Shown here: in pieces, positions 8,324-15,954 of the stretch
Layout of the letters: each line of letters opens with the position of its first letter
How positions within the stretch are numbered: position 1 is the stretch's first letter
Assembly (NCBI RefSeq): GCF_040645195.1
Contig: NZ_JBEYXW010000004.1
Coordinates: forward strand, 294,559-358,558
Direction: 5' to 3'
Source: Prauserella_A sp040645195
GTDB taxonomy: Bacteria; Actinomycetota; Actinomycetes; Mycobacteriales; Pseudonocardiaceae
Length of the DNA: 64,000 nt
The notes under the pieces: generated by a model
Seen by the model: only the letters and a program-made list of their open reading frames with translations
What the model was told of the DNA's origin: nothing
Databases searched by the model: none
Position numbers and translations under genes: made by a program

Positions 8324-9634
8324 TCAATGTTTTGTAGAACTAAGTCCCTCCGCCGCCTCCTCGAAGGCGCCACGTGGCTCCTCGCGTGAATCCAGGTTGA
8401 CCACGTCATGCCCGAACGGCATGCCGACGAGCCAGTCGCCGAGTACCCGGATCTTGCGGTTCAACGTCGGAATCTGGGTCGCGTAGTAGGTGCGGCGGAG
8501 CAGCCACGCCGCAAAACCGTCGATCTTGAAGCCGAACACGTTGCCGAGTGCCTTGTTCTTGCCGAGCGTCACGAACTCACCGCGGTTGCGGTAGCGGAAC
8601 GCCTGCGGTGGACCGCCACGCAACCGGGCCAGGATGTTGTCGCCGATCCGGCGCCCCTGGTGCACCGCGTACTGCGCGGTCGGCGGGCACAGCCCACCCT
8701 GCACCAGATCGGGCACCGCCGCGCTGTCACCCGCCGCCCAGATGCCGGGGTGGCCCTCGACGCTCAGGGTCTCGTCCACGACAAGGCTGCCGCGTTGATC
8801 CACCGGCAGGCCCAGCTCGGCGAGCAGCGGCGGCGGTCTCGTACCCGCCACCCAGACCAGGGTTCCCGCGCGGAACTTCGAGCCGTCCGAAAGCTTCAGC
8901 AACCCGTCCTCGGCGGACTCCAGCAGGGTGCCGAGCCGGATGTCGATGCCGCGAGCGGTCAGCTCGGTGACCGCCCACGCGGACAGTTCCCTGCTGACCA
9001 TGGTGAGGATGTGGTCCGTCGCCTCGATGAGCACCCAGCGCATTTCCGCGGGGTCCACGCCGGGATAGCCGGCGAGCACGTCGATGGCCATGTCCTGCAG
9101 TTCGGCCATCGCCTCGACGCCGGTGTAGCCGCCGCCGACGAACACGAACGTCAGCGCGTACCGGCGCAGCTCGGGATCGGTGTTGGCCGAGGCGATCTCC
9201 AGCTGGCGTAGTACCTGGTCGCGCAGGTGCGCGGCCTCGGCGAGTGAGTTGAACCCGATGCCGTATTCGGCGAGCCCGGGAACGGGCAGGATGCGCGCCA
9301 CGGCGCCGAGCCCGAGTACGAGCTGGTCATAGGGAAGCTCCAGCGACGGGCCCGCTTCCGGCTCGACGACCGCGACCCGGCGCTCGAGGTCGAGGCCGGT
9401 CAGCCTGCCCGCGACGAACCGGGTACGACGCAGCACGGCGCGCAGCGGTACGACGGCATGCCGGGGTTCGAGGCTCCCGGAGGCCACCTCGGGCAGCAAC
9501 GGCCGGTACACCATGAAGTTCTCCGGATTGACCATGGTCACCACGGCCTCCCCCCGGCGAAGCCGCCGCTGGAGCCGCAGGGCGGCGTACAGGCCGACAT
9601 AGCCGCCGCCGATGATCACGATCCGTTTCGACAC
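8324..9634 (-). CDS. Type II NADH dehydrogenase-like FAD oxidoreductase
   Basis: 436 aa. FAD-binding RIVIIGGGYVGLYAALRL at the N-terminus; a second Rossmann motif FVFVGGGYTGVEAMAEL for NADH; AAGDSAAVPD; and the quinone-site pattern AQYAVHQG (AQxAxQ type). NDH-2 enzymes oxidise NADH and reduce quinone at the membrane without pumping protons. The start is GTG 9634 with AGGAGG 8 nt upstream; longer reading frames above it lack this. It is the first gene of the minus-strand operon leading into boxC and boxB, 33 nt apart. Whether it serves respiration, or stands in for the electron-supply function of BoxA, is open. Confidence 0.85.
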   Translation of the reverse strand: MSKRIVIIGGGYVGLYAALRLQRRLRRGEAVVTMVNPENFMVYRPLLPEVASGSLEPRHAVVPLRAVLRRTRFVAGRLTGLDLERRVAVVEPEAGPSLELPYDQLVLGLGAVARILPVPGLAEYGIGFNSLAEAAHLRDQVLRQLEIASANTDPELRRYALTFVFVGGGYTGVEAMAELQDMAIDVLAGYPGVDPAEMRWVLIEATDHILTMVSRELSAWAVTELTARGIDIRLGTLLESAEDGLLKLSDGSKFRAGTLVWVAGTRPPPLLAELGLPVDQRGSLVVDETLSVEGHPGIWAAGDSAAVPDLVQGGLCPPTAQYAVHQGRRIGDNILARLRGGPPQAFRYRNRGEFVTLGKNKALGNVFGFKIDGFAAWLLRRTYYATQIPTLNRKIRVLGDWLVGMPFGHDVVNLDSREEPRGAFEEAAEGLSSTKH

Positions 9635-9760
9635 GGGACACACCTCCTGCCGGCCCGCGTAGGTCGACCACGTACGCCAGGTCGGGTACCCATGCGCCGT
9701 GCCGCGAACCCGGCGGCGCCGCACGCGAGCGCGGAGGGGCCACGACAGTAGTGTCACGGC

Positions 9761-10321
9761 GTGGGGACACGGCGAGAACAGGCACTGGACGCGGCGATCC
9801 GGGTGCTCGGCACGCACGGATCGCGCGCGCTCACCCACCGCGCGGTCGACACCGAGGCGGGCTTACCAGCCGGGTCGACGTCGAACCACTTCCGCACGCG
9901 CGAAGCCCTTCTCGCGGGCGTACTACAACGGCTGAGCGAGCTGGAACGGGCGAGCTGGCAGCACCTCACCGCACAGCTGACCGACCCCACCGTCGAGACC
10001 TTCGCCCACGCTGTGGGGCGCTTCGCCCGCGAACTGGCCGACGGAGGCCGGACGGTCACACTCGCCCGGCATGCGATCTTCGCCGAGGCCTCCGTTCACG
10101 ACGAGTTGCGCCGGCAGATCTCCAAGCGCCGCGCGGAGATCGAGTCGTGGGGCGCCGGCTGGTTCGGCCGGCTCGGCTCGCCCCGGCCAGTGCAGGACCT
10201 GCGGGCGGTGCTGGCGTTGCTCGACGGTCTGCTGGTACACGAGTGCACCACGCCCGACCCGGCTTTCGACCCCGAGCCCGTCATCCGCGCACTACTGACG
10301 GGGCTGCGGGCCACGTGGTGA
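9761..10321 (+). CDS. TetR-family transcriptional regulator
   Basis: 186 aa. An N-terminal TetR helix-turn-helix (EQALDAAIRVLGTHGSRALTH, then AGLPAGSTSNHFRTREALL) is followed by an alpha-helical ligand domain. The start is GTG 9761. It is divergent from the ndh-box operon with 126 bp between the starts, so control of that operon or of itself is plausible. The ligand is not recognisable. It is convergent with the PPOX gene; the two stop codons abut. Confidence 0.85.
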   Translation: MGTRREQALDAAIRVLGTHGSRALTHRAVDTEAGLPAGSTSNHFRTREALLAGVLQRLSELERASWQHLTAQLTDPTVETFAHAVGRFARELADGGRTVTLARHAIFAEASVHDELRRQISKRRAEIESWGAGWFGRLGSPRPVQDLRAVLALLDGLLVHECTTPDPAFDPEPVIRALLTGLRATW

Positions 10322-10753
10322 TCAGTAGCCCCGTACGCGCTCCAGCCGCACCCGCAGCGCCACCGGATACTCCTCGCTGAAACGCTCAACGCTGCCGACC
10401 ACCTGACGAATGCCCTCGGCGTACTTCTTCAGGTACGCCGGGTGGTCCGCGGGCGCCGGCTCGTCCTCGGCGAGGCTCGCGACACCGGTGAACACCACGA
10501 TGTCCCCGCCGTGACCGTCACCGTCGAAGTGCAGGGACACGTGGGGCCGGTGACGAACATGGACGAGCCGGTTCGCCTGTGCCCGGTTGTAGATGAGCAG
10601 GCTCCCGTCATCCCAGAGGAACCACACGGGGTTGGGCTGGGGGGTTCCGTCGGCGCCAACGGTGGTGAACCACAGGACCTGCTCCTCACGCAGCCTGCGG
10701 CGGACCCGGTCACCGAAGGGAGTACCCGCAGCCGGTAGCACATCCGCTGCCAT
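10322..10753 (-). CDS. PPOX-class putative F420-dependent enzyme, Rv3369-type
   Basis: 143 aa, a split-barrel flavin/deazaflavin-binding protein. VLWFTTVGADGTPQPNPVWF and the following LIYNRAQANRLVHVRHRPHVSLHF match the PPOX/FDOR-B family that includes Mycobacterium Rv3369. Such proteins reduce or bind substrates with F420H2; the substrate is unknown. Start ATG 10753 (MAADVLPAAG). The start lies only 31 bp from the start of the divergent FAD oxidase at 10785, so the two share one very short promoter region and are probably co-regulated. Confidence 0.82.
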   Translation of the reverse strand: MAADVLPAAGTPFGDRVRRRLREEQVLWFTTVGADGTPQPNPVWFLWDDGSLLIYNRAQANRLVHVRHRPHVSLHFDGDGHGGDIVVFTGVASLAEDEPAPADHPAYLKKYAEGIRQVVGSVERFSEEYPVALRVRLERVRGY

Positions 10754-10784
10754 GTCGTTCAGGGTAGCCGCTAGAGTCCCGCAG

Positions 10785-12173
10785 ATGCCGCAGTCGCTGT
10801 TTGCCGCCGCCCTGCCCGCCATCGACGGCGAGGTACTCACCAGCGAGGCCCACCTCGCGGCCGCGGCGCAGGACTGGGGCCACATCGTGCAGGCACGGCC
10901 GGTCGCCGTGGTGCGGCCCGCGAGCGCGGCCGACGTCGCGGCCGTCGTGTCGTTCGCGGCGGAACACGACATTCCGGTGACCGCACGCGGTGCGGGCCAT
11001 TCCCCGTTCGGGCAGGGGCAGGCGGCAGGCGGCATCGTGCTCGACATGACCTCGCTGGCTCACGTGCACGCGGGCAGCGGCAACGCGCTGGTGGTCGACG
11101 CGGGGGCGCGGTGGCAGCAGGTGCTCGCCGCGACGCTCCCGCACGGGCTGACCCCGCCCGTGCTGACCGACTACCTGGAACTGACCGTGGGCGGCACGCT
11201 CGCCGTCGGCGGTGTCGGCGGCGCCAGCCACCACCACGGCGCGCAGACCGACACCGTCACCGAACTGGAAGTCGTCACCGGCACCGGCGAGCTGGTCCGT
11301 TGCTCCACCGAGGACAACCGCGAGCTGTTCGACGCCGTCCGTGCCGGTCTCGGCCAGTGCGGCATCGTCACGCGCGCCACGGTGCGGCTGCAGCCCGCGC
11401 GGCAGCGCGCGCGCCGCTGGAAGCTGTACTACGACGCGCTCGGTGACTTCCTCACCGACCAGCGCAGCGCCGTCACCGAGGGCCGCTTCGACTACCTGGA
11501 GGGCCAGCTCGTCCTGGACGACGAGACCGGGAAGTGGCGGTACCTGCTGGAAGCCACGACGTACTTCTCGCTGCCCGACGAACCGGACGAGCAGGCCCTG
11601 CTCGGCGATCTGTCGTTCGACCAGGACACCGTCGAGACCGAGGACACCACCTATCACGGGTTCCTCGACCGGATGGCCGAGGGCGAGACGGTGTTGCGGG
11701 AAGCGGGCAGCTGGTTCCACCCACACCCGTGGCTGAACGTGTTCGTGCCCGACGAGGAGGTCGAATCCGTTGTCGCCGAGGCGCTGGCCGGGGTCACTGG
11801 TGCAGACCTCGGCGACTCCGGGCTCGTGATGCTGTACCCCCTGCGGCGTGACCGGATGACGACGCCACTGCTGCGGCTGCCCGCGGGCGACATCGTGTGG
11901 CTGTTCGCCATCCTGCGCACCGGCAAGCCCTACGACCCGGCAGGCGTCGCACGGATGATGCAGCTCAACGCCGACCTCTTCGCCCGCGTCAAGGCGAGCG
12001 GCGGCACGGTGTATCCCGTCAACGCGCTGCCCATGACGGTGAAGGATTGGCAGGACCACTTCGGCGACGCCTGGGACACGCTGGAGTCGGCGAAGCGGCG
12101 CTACGATCCCGCCGGCGTGCTGACCCCGGGACAAGGCATGTTCGAGTCGACAACGAGCCGTTTTCCGGACTGA
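10785..12173 (+). CDS. FAD-linked oxidase, cytokinin oxidase/dehydrogenase-like
   Basis: 462 aa. The N-terminal FAD_binding_4 domain contains RGAGHSPFGQGQAAGGIVLDM, where the histidine of GHS is the usual site of covalent FAD attachment; the C-terminal substrate domain ends with KRRYDPAGVLTPGQGMF. Overall organisation resembles plant and bacterial cytokinin dehydrogenases, which oxidise the N6 side chain of cytokinins, but other amine or alcohol substrates are possible. Start ATG 10785. Divergent from the PPOX gene; a strong hairpin follows its stop. Confidence 0.75.
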   Translation: MPQSLFAAALPAIDGEVLTSEAHLAAAAQDWGHIVQARPVAVVRPASAADVAAVVSFAAEHDIPVTARGAGHSPFGQGQAAGGIVLDMTSLAHVHAGSGNALVVDAGARWQQVLAATLPHGLTPPVLTDYLELTVGGTLAVGGVGGASHHHGAQTDTVTELEVVTGTGELVRCSTEDNRELFDAVRAGLGQCGIVTRATVRLQPARQRARRWKLYYDALGDFLTDQRSAVTEGRFDYLEGQLVLDDETGKWRYLLEATTYFSLPDEPDEQALLGDLSFDQDTVETEDTTYHGFLDRMAEGETVLREAGSWFHPHPWLNVFVPDEEVESVVAEALAGVTGADLGDSGLVMLYPLRRDRMTTPLLRLPAGDIVWLFAILRTGKPYDPAGVARMMQLNADLFARVKASGGTVYPVNALPMTVKDWQDHFGDAWDTLESAKRRYDPAGVLTPGQGMFESTTSRFPD

Positions 12174-12176
12174 ACG

Positions 12177-12206
12177 GACAAAACTGGCCCGGAAGGGTCG
12201 TTTGTC
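12177..12206 (+). terminator. Hairpin downstream of the FAD oxidase gene
   Basis: Starts 3 nt after the TGA at 12171-12173. The arms GACAAA and TTTGTC enclose an inner CCC-GGAA-GGG stem with a tetraloop. No T-run follows, as is common for high-GC terminators. It separates this gene from the downstream TmsA/TmsB pair. Confidence 0.55.
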
Positions 12207-12243
12207 GCTGGCAGAGCCGGCCTGATCGAGCGATCATGGATGT

Positions 12244-13596
12244 ATGGCGCTTGGTCATGGGGGGTACGACACGCGCGTTGCGGCACTGCGAGCCCAGCTC
12301 GCCGCACAACCGCCGGGCGAACCGGTACGCCTGGCCAAACGCACGTCGAACCTGTTCCGGCCGCGTGCGAGCACGGGCTCGCCAGGCCTCGACGTCTCCC
12401 GCTTCACCCACGTGCTGCACGTCGACCCGGACGCGAGGACCGCCGACGTCGAGGGCATGGTCACCTACGAGCAGCTCGTCGACGCCACCCTTCCGCACCG
12501 TCTGATGCCGCTGGTCGTCCCGCAGCTCAAGACCATCACACTCGGCGGCGCGGTGACCGGACTCGGCATCGAGTCCTCGTCGTTCCGCAACGGCATGCCG
12601 CACGAGTCGGTGCTGGACATGGACGTGCTGACCGGCAACGGCGACATCGTGCTGGCGCGCCCCGACAACGAGCATCGCGACCTCTTCTTCGGCTTTCCCA
12701 ACTCCTACGGCACGCTCGGCTACGCGCTGCGGCTGCGTATCGAGCTGGAGCCGGTGCGGCCCTACGTGCGCCTGCACCACGTGCGTTACAACGACCCGGA
12801 CACCTACTTCGCCGCGCTGGCGCGCGCCTGCCGCGAGCGCGCGGCCGACTTCGTCGACGGCACGATCTTCGGCCCCCACGAGATGTACCTGACGCTGGCC
12901 ACCTTCACCGGTGACGCGCCACAGACGAGCGACTACACCTGGCTGGACATCTACTACAAGTCCATCCGCACACGCACTGTCGACTACCTGCCGGTGCGCG
13001 ACTACCTATGGCGCTGGGACACCGACTGGTTCTGGTGTTCCCGCGCGCTCGGCGTGCAGAACCGGTTGGCACGACTGCTGGTGGGGCCGCGCCGGCTGCG
13101 CTCCGATGTGTACTGGAAGGTCGTGGCCTTCGAGCGCAAGCACCGGTTACTCGCCAGGGTAGAAGGCACACTGGGCAGGCCGCCGCGGGAGTCGGTGGTC
13201 CAGGACATCGAGGTCGGGGTGGACCAGGCCGCGAAGTTCCTGCACTTCTTCCAGCGGGAGATCCCGATCAGCCCGATCTGGGTGTGCCCCATCCAGCAGC
13301 GGGACCGCCGCCACTGGCCGTTGTACGAGCTGGACCCGGACACGCTCTACGTCAACTTCGGGTTCTGGTCGACTGTTCCGCTGGCTCAGGGCGAACCGGA
13401 CGGCACCCGCAACCGGCTGATCGAGCGGACGGTGACCGAACTCGGCGGCCGCAAGTCCCTGTACTCGGAGAGCTTCTACGACGAGGACACGTTCTGGCGG
13501 CTCTACAACGGACCCACGTACCGCGGGCTGAAGGACTCCTACGACCGCGAGCGGAGGCTGCTCGACCTGTACGACAAGTGCGTCAAAGCGAGGTGA
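12244..13596 (+). CDS. tmsA: FAD-binding oxidoreductase, TmsA/BfaA-type (10-methylene fatty acid reductase)
   Basis: 450 aa, FAD_binding_4 flavoprotein related to the DWARF1/24-dehydrocholesterol reductase group: TRTADVEGMVTYEQLV-like FAD pattern, TLGGAVTGLGIESSSFRNG (about 100-118) and FPNSYGTLGYALRLRIEL. Known: in Mycobacterium and related genera a flavoprotein of this type (BfaA/TmsA) reduces the 10-methylene intermediate made by a SAM methyltransferase (BfaB/TmsB), giving 10-methylstearate (tuberculostearate). The partner follows directly with a TGATG overlap, which strongly supports the assignment. Start ATG 12244. Confidence 0.85.
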   Translation: MALGHGGYDTRVAALRAQLAAQPPGEPVRLAKRTSNLFRPRASTGSPGLDVSRFTHVLHVDPDARTADVEGMVTYEQLVDATLPHRLMPLVVPQLKTITLGGAVTGLGIESSSFRNGMPHESVLDMDVLTGNGDIVLARPDNEHRDLFFGFPNSYGTLGYALRLRIELEPVRPYVRLHHVRYNDPDTYFAALARACRERAADFVDGTIFGPHEMYLTLATFTGDAPQTSDYTWLDIYYKSIRTRTVDYLPVRDYLWRWDTDWFWCSRALGVQNRLARLLVGPRRLRSDVYWKVVAFERKHRLLARVEGTLGRPPRESVVQDIEVGVDQAAKFLHFFQREIPISPIWVCPIQQRDRRHWPLYELDPDTLYVNFGFWSTVPLAQGEPDGTRNRLIERTVTELGGRKSLYSESFYDEDTFWRLYNGPTYRGLKDSYDRERRLLDLYDKCVKAR

Positions 13597-14882
13597 TGGC
13601 ATCCATGGCACTACGTACCCTTCCAGCACAAGGCGAACTGGGCCACGTCTTCGGCCGGTTCATCGACGCGGACGCACCGGTGGCGGTCACCGCCTACGAC
13701 GGCAGCGTCGCAGGCGATGCCGACGCCCCGAACCGCATCGACGTGCGCACGCCCCTGGCAATGAGCTACGTGTTCTCCGCACCCGGCGAGCTCGGCCTCG
13801 CGCGTGCCTACGTCACCGGGCATCTCGGCGTCACCGGCGACCTCTACACCGTGCTGCGCGCGCTGACCGCCGTCATCGACGGTCTCAGCGTCGCCGACAA
13901 GATGTGGATCATGCGCAGGCTCGGCACGCGGTACCTGCGCCCGGTGCCCGTGCCCCCCGAAGAAGCCCCCAGCCGGGTGCGCCGCGGTCTGCTCGGGCTG
14001 CGGCACTCGAAGGCCCGCGACAGCGCGGCGATCTCCCAGCACTACGACGTGTCCAACCGGTTCTACGAGCTGGTGCTCGGCCCTTCGATGGCCTACACCT
14101 GTGCCTGCTTCCCCGAACCCGACGCCACGCTCGAACAAGCGCAGTTCCACAAGTTCGACCTGGTGTGCCGCAAGCTCGGCCTCGCGCCGGGCATGCGGCT
14201 GCTGGACGTCGGGTGCGGCTGGGGCGGGATGGTCGCGCACGCCGCCGAGCACTACGGCGTGCGCGCACTGGGCGTCACGCTGTCCAGGGAGCAGGCGGCG
14301 TGGGCGCAACAGGACATCGCCGCCAGGGGACTCGCCGACCGGGCGGAGGTGCGCCACCTCGACTACCGGGACGTCGCCGAGACCGGCTTCGACGCGATCT
14401 CCTCGATCGGGCTCACCGAGCACATCGGAGCGCGCAACCTGCCGTTCTACTTCCAGTTCCTCGCCTCGAAACTGCGGGACAACGGGCGCCTGCTGAACCA
14501 CTGCATCACCCGGCCGACCACAAAGGAGACCAACCACACCGGGCCGTTCATCGACCGCTACGTCTTCCCGGACGGGGAGCTCGAGGGCGTCGGCTCGATC
14601 GTCTCCGCCATGCAGGACAACGGTTTCGAGGTCCGGCACTCGGAGAACCTCCGGGAGCACTACGCACGCACCCTCGCAGGCTGGTGCGCCAACCTGGAGT
14701 CGAACTGGACGGCCGCGGTAGCCGAGGCGGGGGTCCGCAGGGCGCGGGTGTGGGCGCTCTACATGACGGCCTCCAGGCTGGGGTTCGAACGGCACAAGAT
14801 CGAGCTGCAGCAGGTGCTCGGCGTCAAAGTCGACGCCGCGGGCAACGCGGCGATGCCGCTGCGACCCGACTGGGGTGTGTGA
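13596..14882 (+). CDS. tmsB: SAM-dependent fatty acid methyltransferase, TmsB/BfaB (cyclopropane synthase family)
   Basis: 428 aa. The C-terminal CFA-synthase domain holds the SAM motif LLDVGCGWGGMVAHAAEHYG, LGVTLSREQ, SSIGLTEHIG and NHCITRPT; the first about 130 residues are the N-terminal lipid-binding part of this family. Known role with the preceding flavoprotein: SAM-dependent methylation of the oleoyl double bond of phospholipids to a 10-methylene chain. The start ATG 13596 overlaps the tmsA stop; ATG 13605 is an alternative. A plain cyclopropane synthase is the main alternative, but pairing with TmsA argues for 10-methyl branching. Confidence 0.88.
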   Translation: MASMALRTLPAQGELGHVFGRFIDADAPVAVTAYDGSVAGDADAPNRIDVRTPLAMSYVFSAPGELGLARAYVTGHLGVTGDLYTVLRALTAVIDGLSVADKMWIMRRLGTRYLRPVPVPPEEAPSRVRRGLLGLRHSKARDSAAISQHYDVSNRFYELVLGPSMAYTCACFPEPDATLEQAQFHKFDLVCRKLGLAPGMRLLDVGCGWGGMVAHAAEHYGVRALGVTLSREQAAWAQQDIAARGLADRAEVRHLDYRDVAETGFDAISSIGLTEHIGARNLPFYFQFLASKLRDNGRLLNHCITRPTTKETNHTGPFIDRYVFPDGELEGVGSIVSAMQDNGFEVRHSENLREHYARTLAGWCANLESNWTAAVAEAGVRRARVWALYMTASRLGFERHKIELQQVLGVKVDAAGNAAMPLRPDWGV

Positions 14883-14904
14883 ACCGCGCAGTAGTGTTCG
14901 TGGC

Positions 14905-15738
14905 GTGACCGAGCATCTGAGCATCCCCACCCCGGCCGGTTCGTTCGACGCGATCGCGGCTGGTCCCACGGACGGCCGCCCGATCCTGCTGCTGCACGGT
15001 TTCCCCGAGGCTGCCATCGAGTGGGAGCACCAGGTCGCCGCGCTCGGCCGGGCCGGCTTCCGTGCCGTCGCGCCGGACCAGCGGGGCTACTCCCCCGGCG
15101 TGCGCCCAGTGGACGTCGCCGAGTATGGACTGGACCAACTGGCCGGCGATGTCGTCGCCATCGCCGATGCACTGGGGTGGCAGCGGTTCGACCTGGTGGG
15201 TCACGACTGGGGCGGCGCGGTGGCGTGGTGGACCGCCGACCGGCACCCGGAGCGCCTGCGGTCGCTCGCCGTCGTCTCGACACCACACCCCGGTGCGCTG
15301 GGCGAGGCCATCCGCACCGATGAGGACCAGGCCATGCGCTCGCAGTACATGCGGGACTGGCGCCAGTCCGGTACCACCGAGCAGCGGATGCTTGCGAACA
15401 ACGCCGAGGCGTTGCGGCGCATGTACGAGTGGAAGGTGCCGCCGAGCCGGGTCGAGGAGTACGTGCGGCGGCTGTCGGAGCCGGGTGCGCTGACCGCGGC
15501 GCTGAACTGGTACCGCGCCGGCAGGCCCAGCGACCGGATCGGCACGGTCAGTGTGCCGGTGCTCTACATCTGGAGCACAGAGGACGTCGCGTTCGGATCC
15601 ACGGCGGCACTCGACACCGAGAACTGGGTGACCGGACCGTACGAGTTCCAGATGCTGGAGGACGTGACGCACTGGGTGCCCGAGGAGGTACCGGAAACCC
15701 TGACCGCACTGCTGTTGGAGTACCTCCACACCCGCTGA
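14905..15738 (+). CDS. Alpha/beta hydrolase, epoxide hydrolase type
   Basis: 277 aa. HGFPE near residue 34 supplies the oxyanion HGxP motif. GHDWGGAVAWW carries the nucleophilic aspartate of epoxide hydrolases and haloalkane dehalogenases, and the catalytic histidine is in DVTHWVPEEVP near the end. Two cap-domain tyrosines are expected for epoxide opening but cannot be assigned with certainty. Start GTG 14905 is preferred because similarity begins there; GTG 14875, overlapping the tmsB stop, is possible and would make it operonic with tmsAB. The substrate is unknown. It is followed at once by a large inverted repeat. Confidence 0.8.
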   Translation: MTEHLSIPTPAGSFDAIAAGPTDGRPILLLHGFPEAAIEWEHQVAALGRAGFRAVAPDQRGYSPGVRPVDVAEYGLDQLAGDVVAIADALGWQRFDLVGHDWGGAVAWWTADRHPERLRSLAVVSTPHPGALGEAIRTDEDQAMRSQYMRDWRQSGTTEQRMLANNAEALRRMYEWKVPPSRVEEYVRRLSEPGALTAALNWYRAGRPSDRIGTVSVPVLYIWSTEDVAFGSTAALDTENWVTGPYEFQMLEDVTHWVPEEVPETLTALLLEYLHTR

Positions 15739-15741
15739 CAA

Positions 15742-15799
15742 GTGTCCCCCAAGGCCACCTTGGTCGCGTTCAATGCAACCAAGGGGCCCTTGGGGACAC
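15742..15799. repeat. Long imperfect inverted repeat (hairpin element) between hydrolase and diterpene operon
   Basis: Begins 3 nt after the hydrolase stop. Outer arms GTGTCCCC and GGGGACAC at the two ends; the inner parts AAGGCCACCTTGGT and AACCAAGGGGCCCTT also pair, and each arm is itself partly palindromic (CCAAGG/CCTTGG). The loop is about 12 nt. It could act as a terminator or be a small dispersed intergenic element. The remaining 155 bp up to 15954 must hold the promoter of the terpene operon. Confidence 0.75.
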
Positions 15800-15954
15800 C
15801 GGTACAACCAATCAGTTCACCGCGTCCAGTTGACCAACGCCACAGTTGCTCCATTTGGACCAAACCTACTGTTTACGCTGATCACGAGTGCTACCGTGAG
15901 TATTCCTCGCGTTACCCGGGCGGAGCAACCGCGCTTGGCCGTCAAGGAGTACAC

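Noticed and set aside
6932..8389. 485-codon open frame opposite boxC
   Set aside because: Antisense shadow; boxC is clearly conserved.
14780..14800. GGGTTCGAAC resembling a tRNA T-arm
   Set aside because: Lies inside the tmsB coding sequence and no cloverleaf can be formed around it.
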